From the NCBI RefSeq assembly GCF_014836495.1, contig NZ_JACSQT010000007.1, positions 157,061 through 221,060 of the forward strand: DNA of 64,000 nucleotides. The letters run 5' to 3'. This DNA is from Cytobacillus stercorigallinarum. Lineage in GTDB: Bacteria > Bacillota > Bacilli > Bacillales > Cytobacillaceae. This document shows, one piece after another, positions 8,571 through 16,457 of the stretch (its first letter is position 1; every line of letters starts with the position of its first letter). A program made the translations under genes and the position numbers. Under the pieces are notes generated by a model that saw only the letters and a list, made by a program, of their open reading frames with translations, had not been told where the DNA came from and ran no database searches.

Positions 8571-8949
8571 ATTCTTCTAAAACTAACCTTCCCACACCCT
8601 TTTCAAGTACATCCCCCGCCCCCGGAAATATAAATGTCCATGGCATTGACGTGTTTGGCTCAACAAGCATTTGATTCGTTGTAAAAATATGTTGAGCAAG
8701 TCGTGTACCATCTTCGGCTAAATAAAACATATGAGTATGCTCTAAAACAAAAGCCTCTTTCGTTGTATTTTGAATCAGTACTGATATCAATAAGTCCCCT
8801 CTATGATTTTTTGCTTGCCAAATAGGGGTAAAATCAATCATTTCCTTATGTAGATGAGGGACAGAACGACTAAAAATCCCCTCAATCTCTTTGCGGTCCT
8901 TATCCGATAAAGTAGAGGCCCATTTTTCTTGAAAAACTAATGAATGCAT
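8569..8949 (-). CDS. SLAP domain-containing protein
   Basis: The 126-residue protein matches a single SLAP domain: a conserved PIWQAKNHRGDLLISVLIQNTTKEAFVLE, LYLAEDG-type turn (FYLAEDGTRLAQHIF), and VEPNTSMPWTFIFP near residues 97-110. SLAP domains occur in proteins linked to accessory Sec/S-layer export in Bacillaceae. This copy has no signal peptide and stands alone, so it is probably cytoplasmic. No S-layer or secA2 gene is in the window. Its role is unknown. Confidence 0.75.
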   Translation of the reverse strand: MHSLVFQEKWASTLSDKDRKEIEGIFSRSVPHLHKEMIDFTPIWQAKNHRGDLLISVLIQNTTKEAFVLEHTHMFYLAEDGTRLAQHIFTTNQMLVEPNTSMPWTFIFPGAGDVLEKGVGRLVLEE

Positions 8950-9331
8950 TGCTTCATCCCTTTCCTATTAACTTTATATTAGACATTTAACTGATAGAAG
9001 TAAAATGAAACCTTAATTAACATCTGAAGGATTTTAAAATAGAAGGTAGACATTACTGGTAGAAGGTGGTTCAGGTAGTAAGGAATCAACAAGAATAGCC
9101 ATATCTTTACAAGGATTGAACAACGACAACACCATAGATATTCCAAATATCTGCTGTTGTAGTGGGGCATACACTCTCATTCTTGCTAAAAGCCTTCCAA
9201 AAAAAATAGAGTATAATACTTGGATAATAAAGGGGACTTACTTTGGCTTCCACGCCATACAAAAAGGGAACCACACAAAAATTTGTGTGGTTCTTCAATG
9301 AAGACAGATTCATTTGACTAGTTACCGAACA
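8950..9331. other. Intergenic stretch with one strong hairpin
   Basis: I see no convincing gene here. The short open frames on both strands lack ribosome sites and family resemblance. The hairpin at 9268-9293 is the only clear structure. Confidence 0.6.
9268..9293. terminator. Hairpin, likely transcription terminator
   Basis: GAACCACACAAA and TTTGTGTGGTTC form a 12-bp perfect stem with a two-base loop, with short A/T flanks. It could end the small gene at 9332-9541. Confidence 0.6.
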
Positions 9332-9541
9332 TCAATTCACTTTTCTATGTTGCTGATTTAACTTATGGATAATCGTCTGATAAAACTCCACTTTTTCCCT
9401 CTGCAACAAAAACATTTGATGATTAGGGTTCTCCTCGTGCATTGGTCGTAAATCATCAAACAGCGTTTTATGAACATTCACAACATCTTTAAGAATATCA
9501 ATAACGGCATCTAATTCCTTTTCATTCAATCTCTGTGACAT
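9332..9541 (-). CDS. Small hypothetical protein, helical
   Basis: The 69-residue product is charged and probably all helix (KELDAVIDILKDVVNVHKTLFDDLRPMHEENPNHQ, then a second helix rich in Q, K and R). There is no signal peptide or membrane segment. The ribosome site (AAAGATGGA) is modest and a hairpin follows the gene. I do not recognise a family. Confidence 0.5.
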   Translation of the reverse strand: MSQRLNEKELDAVIDILKDVVNVHKTLFDDLRPMHEENPNHQMFLLQREKVEFYQTIIHKLNQQHRKVN

Positions 9542-9704
9542 AACGAGTCCATCTTTCTATATTTGAATTGAGTTTCTTATTTCTACTTAAAAATGGGTTT
9601 AATATATTTTTTGACCTCCCTACTTGCTATAGTGTGAGTTCTAGTTATTCAATATTTTAACTCAACTTTCTATGTAGAAAAAATTCATGTCATATTTGAA
9701 AACA

Positions 9705-10565
9705 CTAATTTTCTAAAAATTTCTCTAAATATTCTTCGTGGTTTACTGCTAATAAAATTGAACCTAAATCATGCATAATTTGTATCGCACTTTTACACTT
9801 TTCAATTCCTTTTTCTTTTTTCTGTGTTTTTATATCGTACAAACCTTTTAAGAATAATAGTTTAGTTTTCTCAAAATATAGTACTTTATTTTCAAGCATT
9901 TCATCTACTATCTTGATAAAATATAATGATTCTGACATCCTGTTACCTTCAATACAAAAAACAGTTGCATTTAATAAGATGCCTACAACTTCATCTCTAT
10001 TTACATTTAAATTCATATAAAGTTTGGATCTTTTAAGTATCTCTTTCGAAAATAAAATAACCGAATCAAGTGTTAAAATACTTAAAGAATTCCCAAACAA
10101 AATATTTTCATAATAACCCCATGTTTCCACAGACAGCAAATAATCACTCAAATATGTTTTATCTTCAGCTGATATATCGTATTGATTTCTCAAATCACAA
10201 ATTAAGGCACTAATCATTATTGAATTAAGTTTATATGTATTTCTTTTGGTTTCACTATATTTTGCTAATTCCTTTTTTTTAAGTGTTTCTAATAAGATAA
10301 TATTATTACTTTCATACGCAGATCTTACGTTATCTAACATGACTTCGTGTTCCATAAGCTTGTAATCATTTGCAATAAAACGAAATTCTTCTAATGTTAT
10401 ATTCATTTTATTAAGTAATGAATAGAACTTAGAAAGGGAAATATCTGATTCATCACGTTCGAATTTTGATAAAAATGAGACACTAATATTTCCTTGTGCT
10501 ATATCTTTTAATGAGAGGTTTTTTGCCAGCCGTATTGTTCTAAATACATGACCAATTTTATTCAT
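9705..10565 (-). CDS. Rgg/GadR/MutR-family transcriptional regulator
   Basis: The 286-residue protein has an N-terminal XRE helix-turn-helix, with the Rgg hallmark SVSFLSKFERDESDISLSKFYSLLNKMNITLEEF at residues 28-60. A helical-repeat C-terminal region follows, the part that binds hydrophobic signal peptides in streptococcal Rgg proteins. Length matches the family (280-300). GGAGG lies 6 bases before ATG 10565. Between it and a divergent small peptide gene is a 16-bp palindrome. I infer that it senses that peptide and controls its promoter; regulator identity is firm, the signalling role is inference. Confidence 0.88.
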   Translation of the reverse strand: MNKIGHVFRTIRLAKNLSLKDIAQGNISVSFLSKFERDESDISLSKFYSLLNKMNITLEEFRFIANDYKLMEHEVMLDNVRSAYESNNIILLETLKKKELAKYSETKRNTYKLNSIMISALICDLRNQYDISAEDKTYLSDYLLSVETWGYYENILFGNSLSILTLDSVILFSKEILKRSKLYMNLNVNRDEVVGILLNATVFCIEGNRMSESLYFIKIVDEMLENKVLYFEKTKLLFLKGLYDIKTQKKEKGIEKCKSAIQIMHDLGSILLAVNHEEYLEKFLEN

Positions 10566-10577
10566 AGTATCCTCCGA

Positions 10578-10593
10578 TTTTCATATATGAAAA
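10578..10593. promoter_or_regulatory. 16-bp palindrome, candidate Rgg operator
   Basis: TTTTCATATATGAAAA is a perfect palindrome between the Rgg ribosome site and the divergent peptide gene. An AT-rich region with TATTAT-like -10 candidates lies about 25-30 bases beyond it on the peptide side. This puts the palindrome where an activator would sit for that promoter. Confidence 0.6.
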
Positions 10594-10662
10594 AAAACAG
10601 GAATTATTATTTATTTATATTATCATTATTAGGAATAAATTCATACAAAGGTGGTAAGTAAA

Positions 10663-10749
10663 TTGTTAAAAATTATTTTCAAATTACTCACAACTAGCTT
10701 GGGCATAACAGTAATTATCGGTGCGAGAAGCATCATTACTACTTTATAG
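10663..10749 (+). CDS. Short hydrophobic peptide (SHP-like pheromone precursor), 28 residues
   Basis: TTG 10663 is preceded by AAAGGTGG at 8 bases and opens a 28-codon frame that ends at TAG 10747-10749. The product starts MLKIIFKLL (basic, hydrophobic) and ends GITVIIGARSIITTL. The GITVIIGA part resembles SHP pheromone tails such as DIIIVVGG in streptococci. A hairpin terminator follows 22 bases later, so this is a self-contained tiny unit divergent from the Rgg gene, the standard rgg/shp layout. GTG 10651 is an alternative start. Gene reality is well supported by its signals; pheromone function is inference. Confidence 0.65.
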   Translation: MLKIIFKLLTTSLGITVIIGARSIITTL

Positions 10750-10771
10750 ATCTAATACTATTTTCTCCCAG

Positions 10772-10804
10772 AGCCCTATAAGGGTTCATTCTTTTTATAG
10801 GGCT
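10772..10804 (+). terminator. Terminator of the SHP-like gene
   Basis: AGCCCTATAA and TTATAGGGCT form a 10-bp perfect stem. The trailing sequence (TATTAC) is not a strong U-run, so termination may be incomplete. Confidence 0.65.
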
Positions 10805-11101
10805 TATTACATGTTATTTTACATTTTTTACATACTACATAATATCTAAAAGCGTATATTATGTAATAAAAAGCTATACCATTTATAATCAACAAGGAAT
10901 TTAACCTTCGTAAGCATCAAATCATAATTACTTACTTCTACATTATCATTTAATTTCTTTACAAAACCCCTACTAGGGTATTTTCCTTAATACCAATTTG
11001 CCTAACAATAAGTTATGTGTTAAATATCTATTTATCTTTCAATAATAGTTAAATTATAAAAAAATAGTCCTGAATAAACAGAACTATTTCTTCAATCAAC
11101 T
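10805..11101. other. AT-rich intergenic region, no gene seen
   Basis: The stretch between the SHP-like unit and the end of the anti-sigma gene contains no frame with a ribosome site and no clear terminator. I see nothing I can support. Confidence 0.6.
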
Positions 11102-12088
11102 TCATTTAATATTTAATATGATAGTGTCAAATAGTTTTTCATTTGTGTATATAAGGATTGCCCATTGTCCGGTTTTTGGTAATTTTACAGATGAAGGGGC
11201 GTGGGCATCTGCTTCATTATTACTACTCGATAAGTCAATTGACCAGCCTGTCGTTAATATTTGATGCGTCGTTTTCGAACCTTTATGATATCCGACTACA
11301 GTTAATTCTGTTTCTGTTGGGTTCTTTATCCCCCATAAATGCCACATCCACTTTTGATTATGTTCAACACTTGGTAAATCCGCACCTATAATACCAGTTT
11401 TATTTTCATTACCTATCATATTTTCTTTAAATCTTATCGCTTTCTGATTCCAATCAATTTTTCGAATTTCATCTTTAGTTACGAAAAGAGGTAAATTATC
11501 ATCTGGAACAGATAAAACAACATCCCCATAATATTGATTATCAAATTGAATTTCTAATTTCCATATGCCTGGTTCAGGTAACGCAAATACTGTGGTAAAT
11601 CGATTCAAACTTTCGTATCCAGATGAAGCTTGGGTAATGATCTTGGATGGTAATATAGTTATTCTCTCTCCATTTCTTTTATTTATAGCATAGATGGCTA
11701 GATCCTTTCCCTCATACTTTTCAAAAGGTTCTTTGAAAGAAAATAAATAACTATATTCACCATTAACCGTTAAATTGGGATCAGGGAAGACTGAGAACAA
11801 TTCACGACTATTAATACTAAAAGTATGCCTAATATCCCATATATCCCCATCTATCATCATATTAACCATTTTTATAGAAATAGGCTGTTTAGCTAATACA
11901 AATATAATAAAAAAAGTAGTTGCTATTGTAGCGATGTAAAGAGGAAATTTACTTTTAACACGTTTCTTTGGTTGATACTCAGATTTTATTTTTTCTTTAA
12001 TTTTCAATTTCTGTGTAGTGGTAAAATGTTCCCCTTTTAACATAGAGCTATCCATTGTTTCTCTTAGCTGTTTTAATTCCTTTTCCAT
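11102..12088 (-). CDS. Membrane-anchored anti-sigma factor-like protein
   Basis: The 328-residue protein has a cytoplasmic N-terminus (about 45 residues, rich in K and E), one transmembrane segment (FPLYIATIATTFFIIFVLA, about residues 48-66), and a long extracytoplasmic region containing SINSRELFSVFPDPNLTVNGEYSYLFSF and beta-rich segments ending in KLPKTGQWAILIYTN. Its start overlaps the ECF sigma gene by 41 bases, the usual coupling of sigma and its inhibitor. It probably holds the sigma factor at the membrane until an envelope signal arrives. The outer domain resembles Bacillus DUF4871-type regions, but I am not certain of that name. Confidence 0.75.
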   Translation of the reverse strand: MEKELKQLRETMDSSMLKGEHFTTTQKLKIKEKIKSEYQPKKRVKSKFPLYIATIATTFFIIFVLAKQPISIKMVNMMIDGDIWDIRHTFSINSRELFSVFPDPNLTVNGEYSYLFSFKEPFEKYEGKDLAIYAINKRNGERITILPSKIITQASSGYESLNRFTTVFALPEPGIWKLEIQFDNQYYGDVVLSVPDDNLPLFVTKDEIRKIDWNQKAIRFKENMIGNENKTGIIGADLPSVEHNQKWMWHLWGIKNPTETELTVVGYHKGSKTTHQILTTGWSIDLSSSNNEADAHAPSSVKLPKTGQWAILIYTNEKLFDTIILNIK

Positions 12089-12626
12089 TCGCCTCTCCCC
12101 CCTCCATCAATACCCTTAATTTTGCCCTCGCTCTTTTTAATCTTGTTTTCAAAGTGTTTTCATTCAGCTTGAGGATATGACTCATTTCCGCAATTGAAAG
12201 CCCGTCATAATAATATAAGATGATAACTTCACGATACTTAATAGGTAGTGATAATACAGAGGCTGATAAGAACAATCGTTCATTGTTATGAATCATTTGT
12301 GTCTCAGGAGATCGCTCTTTACCTTGTTTAAATTCTAGTATACTCGAATTGAAAATCATTCTTTTTCTATTAGAGTGCTTTAGTATATCTTTACTCTTAT
12401 TAATCGTCACCCTGTACAACCAAGCCTTTAAAGAGTGTATTTCTTCTAATTTGTCATAATGCTTATAGCAAATAATAAAAACATCTTGAATCACATCTTC
12501 TGCTAAATTCCAATCCTTTAAATAGTTGAAGGCTAACTTTGTCAATGCTTCACCATAATTATCCATAACCTGTTCGAACCAAATATCATGTTCCTGATTA
12601 AAAGAAATTTCCTTATCCCCCGTCAC
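12048..12626 (-). CDS. ECF-family RNA polymerase sigma factor
   Basis: The 192-residue protein has region 2 (ALTKLAFNYLKDWNLAEDVIQDVFIICYKHYDKLEEIHSLKAWLYRVTINKSKDIL) and region 4 (LPIKYREVIILYYYDGLSIAEMSHILKLNENTLKTRLKRARAKL), the two-domain ECF layout. GTG 12626 has AGAGGTG upstream. The anti-sigma gene overlaps its 3' end. hisS ends 62 bases upstream on the same strand with no clear terminator between, so read-through from hisS is possible. Confidence 0.92.
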   Translation of the reverse strand: MTGDKEISFNQEHDIWFEQVMDNYGEALTKLAFNYLKDWNLAEDVIQDVFIICYKHYDKLEEIHSLKAWLYRVTINKSKDILKHSNRKRMIFNSSILEFKQGKERSPETQMIHNNERLFLSASVLSLPIKYREVIILYYYDGLSIAEMSHILKLNENTLKTRLKRARAKLRVLMEGGEANGKGIKTAKRNNG

Positions 12627-12688
12627 CCCATCACCTCTATTTCCTCCATACCCTTAAGACGACCAAAGTTCTTTTTCGTTTCAAATTT

Positions 12689-13966
12689 TCAATTAAAAAG
12701 AAAAGCTACTTCTATCTCCTCCCCCGTCCCCATATCTTTCACATAGTACTTATTGTTCTTCACTTCATTTTCTCCAATAATAATGACTTTTTTTATACTT
12801 TCTTTATTTGCACGTTCAAGGGCTTTGCGAAGCTTAATTGTATTCATTTCTAGTAATACACTGTATCCTTTTTTCCTTAAGTGATTGGCTACTCTTAATG
12901 CCTCGATATTTTTACTGAGTGGTATCACATAATAATCAACTGTAGCGGGGCTAAAAACCTGAATATTTTTCGCTATGAATGCTGTAGAAATGACATCTAA
13001 ACCAAAAGATATTCCTACTGTTGGCATGGTTTCATTTGTGCCAATGAGGCCTCCAATCGTTTGATCGTACCTTCCTCCACTACCAATACTTGATGTAATT
13101 GTTTTATCCACAAGAAAAATTTCATAAATAGTGCCGGTGTAAATTTCTAAGCCTCTCGCTAAAAAAGGATTAAATTTACATTGTTTCTCTATAGATAAAG
13201 CCTGCAAAAAACTTTCTAATTCAGTGATTTCTTTAACCCCTTCTTGTACTTCTGTGGATTTATAAGATCCAATAGAATATAACGTTGTATTTTCACCTTC
13301 TTCTAAAAAACTTTGAATCCTATTTAATGTATTTCCTGAGAGATTGATATTATTAAGTTCTTTCATCACACCATCGACACCAATCTTATACAGTTTATCT
13401 ATGACCAATATCACTTGATTGAGTTGAGGTTTATCGACTCCAAAGAGTGTCAACATTCCGCTTAGGTATTTGCGATTATTATATTGAATCTCCACTTGAA
13501 GGCCAATTCTCTCAAAAGCATCAAGAGCCATGAGCATTAACTCCGCTTCTGCCATCTGACTTTCAATACCAGTCACATCCACATCACATTGGGTAAACTC
13601 CCTAAGTCTCCCCGTTTTAATAGGGCCATCCCGAAATACTTTCCCAATCTCATAACGCTTAAATGGCATCTTCAATTGAGGATTCATCGCTATCAATTTA
13701 GCAAATGGAATGGTTAAGTCATATCTCAGAGCCAACTCTCTTTGTCCTCTGTCGGTTAAATTGTACATTTCCTTCAGGATCTCATCTCCACCGCTATATT
13801 TGGATGCCATTAATTTTGAATAATTCAGTATAGGTGTCTCTAGCGGTTCACACCCATATTGAACGAATACATCCTCCAGTGTTCGAGTAATGTCTCTTCT
13901 CACCTTTGCCACTTCCGGTAAATAATCTTGAGTCCCTTTTACATTTCGTTCTTGCATTTTCTTCAT
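12689..13966 (-). CDS. hisS: Histidyl-tRNA synthetase, archaeal/eukaryotic-like lineage
   Basis: The 425-residue class II synthetase charges tRNA-His. Motif 2 reads YEIGKVFRDGPIKTGRLREF, followed by TQCDVDVTG, and the histidine-binding motif reads LARGLEIYTGTIYE. The anticodon-binding domain is at residues 330-425. The QCDxD and LARGLxxYTG forms and the NRKYLSGML insert resemble archaeal/eukaryotic enzymes rather than the usual Bacillus HisRS. The motif 3 region (VGISFGLDVI) lacks the Arg normally found in GLER. No aspS follows, unlike the standard Bacillus hisS-aspS pair, so this is likely a second copy. AAGGAG precedes ATG 13966 and a His-codon attenuator precedes that. Confidence 0.9.
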   Translation of the reverse strand: MKKMQERNVKGTQDYLPEVAKVRRDITRTLEDVFVQYGCEPLETPILNYSKLMASKYSGGDEILKEMYNLTDRGQRELALRYDLTIPFAKLIAMNPQLKMPFKRYEIGKVFRDGPIKTGRLREFTQCDVDVTGIESQMAEAELMLMALDAFERIGLQVEIQYNNRKYLSGMLTLFGVDKPQLNQVILVIDKLYKIGVDGVMKELNNINLSGNTLNRIQSFLEEGENTTLYSIGSYKSTEVQEGVKEITELESFLQALSIEKQCKFNPFLARGLEIYTGTIYEIFLVDKTITSSIGSGGRYDQTIGGLIGTNETMPTVGISFGLDVISTAFIAKNIQVFSPATVDYYVIPLSKNIEALRVANHLRKKGYSVLLEMNTIKLRKALERANKESIKKVIIIGENEVKNNKYYVKDMGTGEEIEVAFLFN

Positions 13967-13990
13967 GCCTCATTCTCCTTTTTTTATAAT

Positions 13991-14036
13991 AAAAAAACCG
14001 CACTTGATATAAGTGTGAACTTAATCAAATACGGTT
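13991..14036 (-). terminator. Attenuator terminator in the hisS leader
   Basis: On the minus strand AACCGTATTTGAT pairs with ATCAAGTGCGGTT (13 bp with two G-U pairs). An inner 5-bp helix (TAAGT/ACTTA) extends it, and the stem runs into seven Ts. It lies 25 bases before the hisS start, after the leader peptide gene, so hisS is made only if this terminator is bypassed. Confidence 0.85.
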
Positions 14037-14083
14037 GAATGGAAAATAGCCTTCCTATTTACGATTTTTTCAGATCGAAATAG
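14023..14083 (-). promoter_or_regulatory. Alternative helices of the hisS attenuator
   Basis: Region 1 (CTATTTCGAT, 14083-14074) can pair with region 2 (ATCGTAAATAG, 14065-14055) as a 10-bp helix with one bulge. Region 2 (AATCGTAAATAGG) can instead pair with CCGTATTTGATT (14034-14023), which is the 5' arm of the terminator. The two pairings exclude each other, as in ribosome-controlled attenuators. Which helix a ribosome stalled on the His codons would favour is not settled by spacing alone: region 1 starts 15 bases after the last His codon. Confidence 0.65.
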
Positions 14084-14088
14084 CAAAG

Positions 14089-14145
14089 CTAGGTTTTATG
14101 ATGATGAAATTGTGAAAATGAGCATTCATTATTTATAGGCATCAT
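14089..14145 (-). CDS. His-rich leader peptide upstream of hisS
   Basis: ATG 14145, with GAGGTGA 4-5 bases upstream, encodes the 18-residue peptide MMPINNECSFSQFHHHKT, then TAG at 14089. The three consecutive CAT codons near the end are the classic sensing device of histidine leader peptides. It is followed by mutually exclusive RNA helices and a strong terminator, then hisS. No T-box motif (AGGGTGGNACCGCG) is present in the leader. Expression of hisS would rise when charged tRNA-His is scarce. The gene is too short for ordinary annotation. Confidence 0.75.
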   Translation of the reverse strand: MMPINNECSFSQFHHHKT

Positions 14146-14197
14146 TCTTCACCTCAATTTTTTCATTATTCTATCATCTATTCCTTCATTTATCAAA

Positions 14198-14542
14198 TCA
14201 GATTGGCTGAATTATTTTTTTCTTATAGATAGTGATCAAAATAAAACTTAGTAAATATAATAACCAAGCGAAACCAGCTATAGCGAAGATTCCAGGGGTT
14301 AAGGCAAAATAAAGTGAGCACGGCAATGACCAAATAACTGCAATGAGCATGAAGAAATGATTCGAGACCCTAATAAATATCATAATGAACAAAGCAGGGA
14401 GTGCCAACAAGAAGAATGTTAATAATGCTGTATCTATTCCAACAAAAGCAGAAGAATAAGGGTTAAAAAAAGTAAACATCGCCCAAATTAGCATATTCAT
14501 TAATCCCGCTATGAATCCGACCACTCTAGACATCTTTTTCAA
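14198..14542 (-). CDS. Small integral membrane protein
   Basis: The 114-residue protein has four hydrophobic segments (about residues 7-27, 38-58, 63-77 and 84-107) and a basic C-terminus (YKKKIIQPI). No catalytic motif is seen and I do not recognise the family. It follows the DUF3888 gene by 24 bases on the same strand, so the two are probably co-transcribed. Confidence 0.65.
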   Translation of the reverse strand: MKKMSRVVGFIAGLMNMLIWAMFTFFNPYSSAFVGIDTALLTFFLLALPALFIMIFIRVSNHFFMLIAVIWSLPCSLYFALTPGIFAIAGFAWLLYLLSFILITIYKKKIIQPI

Positions 14543-14566
14543 CCCAATCGCCTCTCTTCCATTGAA

Positions 14567-15022
14567 TTAACTCTCTTCATACACAGCCTCTCTATGTTTA
14601 TAATCTAATAACTCAACTTCCGTAGATGCCAAGCTCTTATTATTTTTCTGTGTTTGTAAGGATTGAGGTGAAATACCAAAAGTAATCGTATCAACACCCA
14701 ATTGAGTAGACTCATTATAATCATATGGTAAAACCGTTAAACTAATCAGAAAAGAATGGCCCATTTCATTACCTTTCTTCCGTTGCTTTATTTCTACAAC
14801 GTTATAGTCTTTTGCCTGCCAGTCAAATTGGATAACCGTCTCCTTTTTATAATAATCATCGGCAGCATTCCTTACCTCTTCATTTAAAATAGCGAATACA
14901 AAATGATTCACCACTTGCTCCCTATTTTTTGCATCATGTTTATATTCTTCGGCATGTGCCTTTTCAAGACTTACATGGCAAGCGAGGAAATATATAAGCA
15001 GTAAGATGGCGAATTTTTTCAT
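14567..15022 (-). CDS. DUF3888-like secreted protein
   Basis: I place the start at ATG 15022, which has AAGGAGATG upstream; an in-frame start 33 bases earlier lacks such a site. The product begins with a signal peptide (KKFAILLLIYFLACHVSLEKAHA) and continues with about 130 residues including NHFVFAILNEEVRNAADDYYKKETVIQFDW, like the DUF3888 family of Bacillus exported proteins. Function is unknown. It is upstream of the small membrane protein gene in the same direction. Confidence 0.7.
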   Translation of the reverse strand: MKKFAILLLIYFLACHVSLEKAHAEEYKHDAKNREQVVNHFVFAILNEEVRNAADDYYKKETVIQFDWQAKDYNVVEIKQRKKGNEMGHSFLISLTVLPYDYNESTQLGVDTITFGISPQSLQTQKNNKSLASTEVELLDYKHREAVYEES

Positions 15023-15076
15023 AAAATACATCTCCTTTTTAACATTTTTTGCCACAGGAGATTATTTTATACGAAA

Positions 15077-15493
15077 CTAATTTTCCTCAAAATAATAAAG
15101 GGCAGATTGTTTTAATAAGTAGCGAATACCCTTTTGATGATAAGGCATCCAAGACTCCGCTTCTGCTATGCTCATCCATCTCACCTCTTCGATCGTCTCC
15201 GTATCATTTATTTCAATCTCTCCACCTATGATTTTCGCCTTAAACGTAAAGAAGATGGCATGAAAATTTTCCTTTTCCATAAAGGCCTCATTAATCGCAA
15301 CAATATCACCCACTTCAATATCCAAACCTGTTTCTTCTTTCGCTTCTCTAATTGCTGCCTCTAGTAAGGTTTCGCCTTTCTCTACCCCTCCACCAGGTGG
15401 GGACCAATTATTATGTTTACTATTCTTTACCATTAAGATATTTTCTTCGTTTTCATCGACAATCATTGAATAAGCTACATCTACTCGATTCAT
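15077..15493 (-). CDS. NUDIX hydrolase
   Basis: The 138-residue protein carries a complete Nudix box, GGGVEKGETLLEAAIREAKEETGLDIEVG, at about residues 34-62 (pattern Gx5Ex7REUxEExGU). It hydrolyses nucleoside diphosphate-linked compounds with Mg2+. The family is broad and the substrate cannot be told. It ends 55 bases before the DUF3888 start. Confidence 0.92.
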   Translation of the reverse strand: MNRVDVAYSMIVDENEENILMVKNSKHNNWSPPGGGVEKGETLLEAAIREAKEETGLDIEVGDIVAINEAFMEKENFHAIFFTFKAKIIGGEIEINDTETIEEVRWMSIAEAESWMPYHQKGIRYLLKQSALYYFEEN

Positions 15494-15896
15494 TACTCTC
15501 CCCCTTTTTTGAATACTTTTATAATTAAGATTTTAACGGTGAAAGTTTATGTAAACAACATTTTTGAATGTATGGTAAAATATATTAGGGTTTTTATGGA
15601 AATACAAAAGAGATTCGACATACAACCTAAGTATTTAGTTACAGAATATTTACATACAAATTCCTTATTTTCCACACATTAATGTCATGAATCTTACATT
15701 TTTTCTACATTGGTGTTCTTCTTTCTAGTTAATTGTGTTTAATCGTTATGTGAAGGGCAAAGTCTATAATAACTTTAGTCATAACAGCATTGCTTAAGAA
15801 GTCACAAAAACGACACCAATCGTACACAGGCAAAAGGTTGTATCTCCTTTCCCAATTTAGTACGCTAATTACGAAAATAGTTTTGGAGGTTATGAG
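15494..15896. other. Intergenic region before copC, no gene
   Basis: This AT-rich stretch must hold the divergent promoters of the NUDIX gene and of copCD. No convincing frame, terminator or metal-sensor operator stands out to me. GGAGG lies just before ATG 15897. Confidence 0.6.
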
Positions 15897-16454
15897 ATGA
15901 AAAAATTATCTATGCTACTGTTCGTAGTGACAATTTTATTTATTAGCACAAACACTGCTTTCGCACATACTCATTTAGACAGTTCAAACCCTGAAGATGG
16001 TGCGACTGTTACGGAATCAATAGATACGATTCAATTATATTTTGATACCGTTATTGAAGATAACGCTTCTTTGCAAATTGAAAATAGTGAAGGGGAAGTG
16101 GTCGAAGCGAGTGACATCACTGTTAATGAAGATGAGTTAATCGCTACTTTCTCCGAACCGATCGCTAATGGTAATTATACGGTAAGCTGGGAAATCATCG
16201 GAGTAGATGGTCATATTATGCAAGAATCTTATGGTTTTGCAGTCAATGTACCTGAAGAAGAGGTAGAAGAAGATACAGAGGAAATTGCTCCATATACAGA
16301 AAATGAGGAGCCAACTGTCGAAGAAGACGAGACAACACCATCCAACAACGCAGCGGATGAAACAGAATCAAACTCAAACGGATTATTGATTGGTATCATT
16401 CTTGTTGCCATTGTTGCGATTATTGCCATTTTCTTATTAAAAAGGAAAAAATAA
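15897..16454 (+). CDS. CopC-domain copper-binding protein
   Basis: The 185-residue protein has a signal peptide ending FAHTH, so the mature N-terminus would start with His, a copper ligand in CopC. The CopC domain runs to about residue 120 (LDSSNPEDGATV, YFDTVIEDNASLQI, GNYTVSWEIIGVDGHIMQESYGFAV, with a second His ligand in DGH). An acidic linker (EEEVEEDTEEIAPYTENEE) leads to a C-terminal membrane anchor and KRKK. It is paired with copD three bases downstream and handles copper outside the membrane. Confidence 0.9.
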   Translation: MKKLSMLLFVVTILFISTNTAFAHTHLDSSNPEDGATVTESIDTIQLYFDTVIEDNASLQIENSEGEVVEASDITVNEDELIATFSEPIANGNYTVSWEIIGVDGHIMQESYGFAVNVPEEEVEEDTEEIAPYTENEEPTVEEDETTPSNNAADETESNSNGLLIGIILVAIVAIIAIFLLKRKK

Positions 16455-16457
16455 TCG

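Noticed and set aside
13967-14197. T-box riboswitch upstream of hisS
   Set aside because: I looked for AGGGTGGNACCGCG and a specifier stem and found neither; the leader peptide model explains the terminator better.
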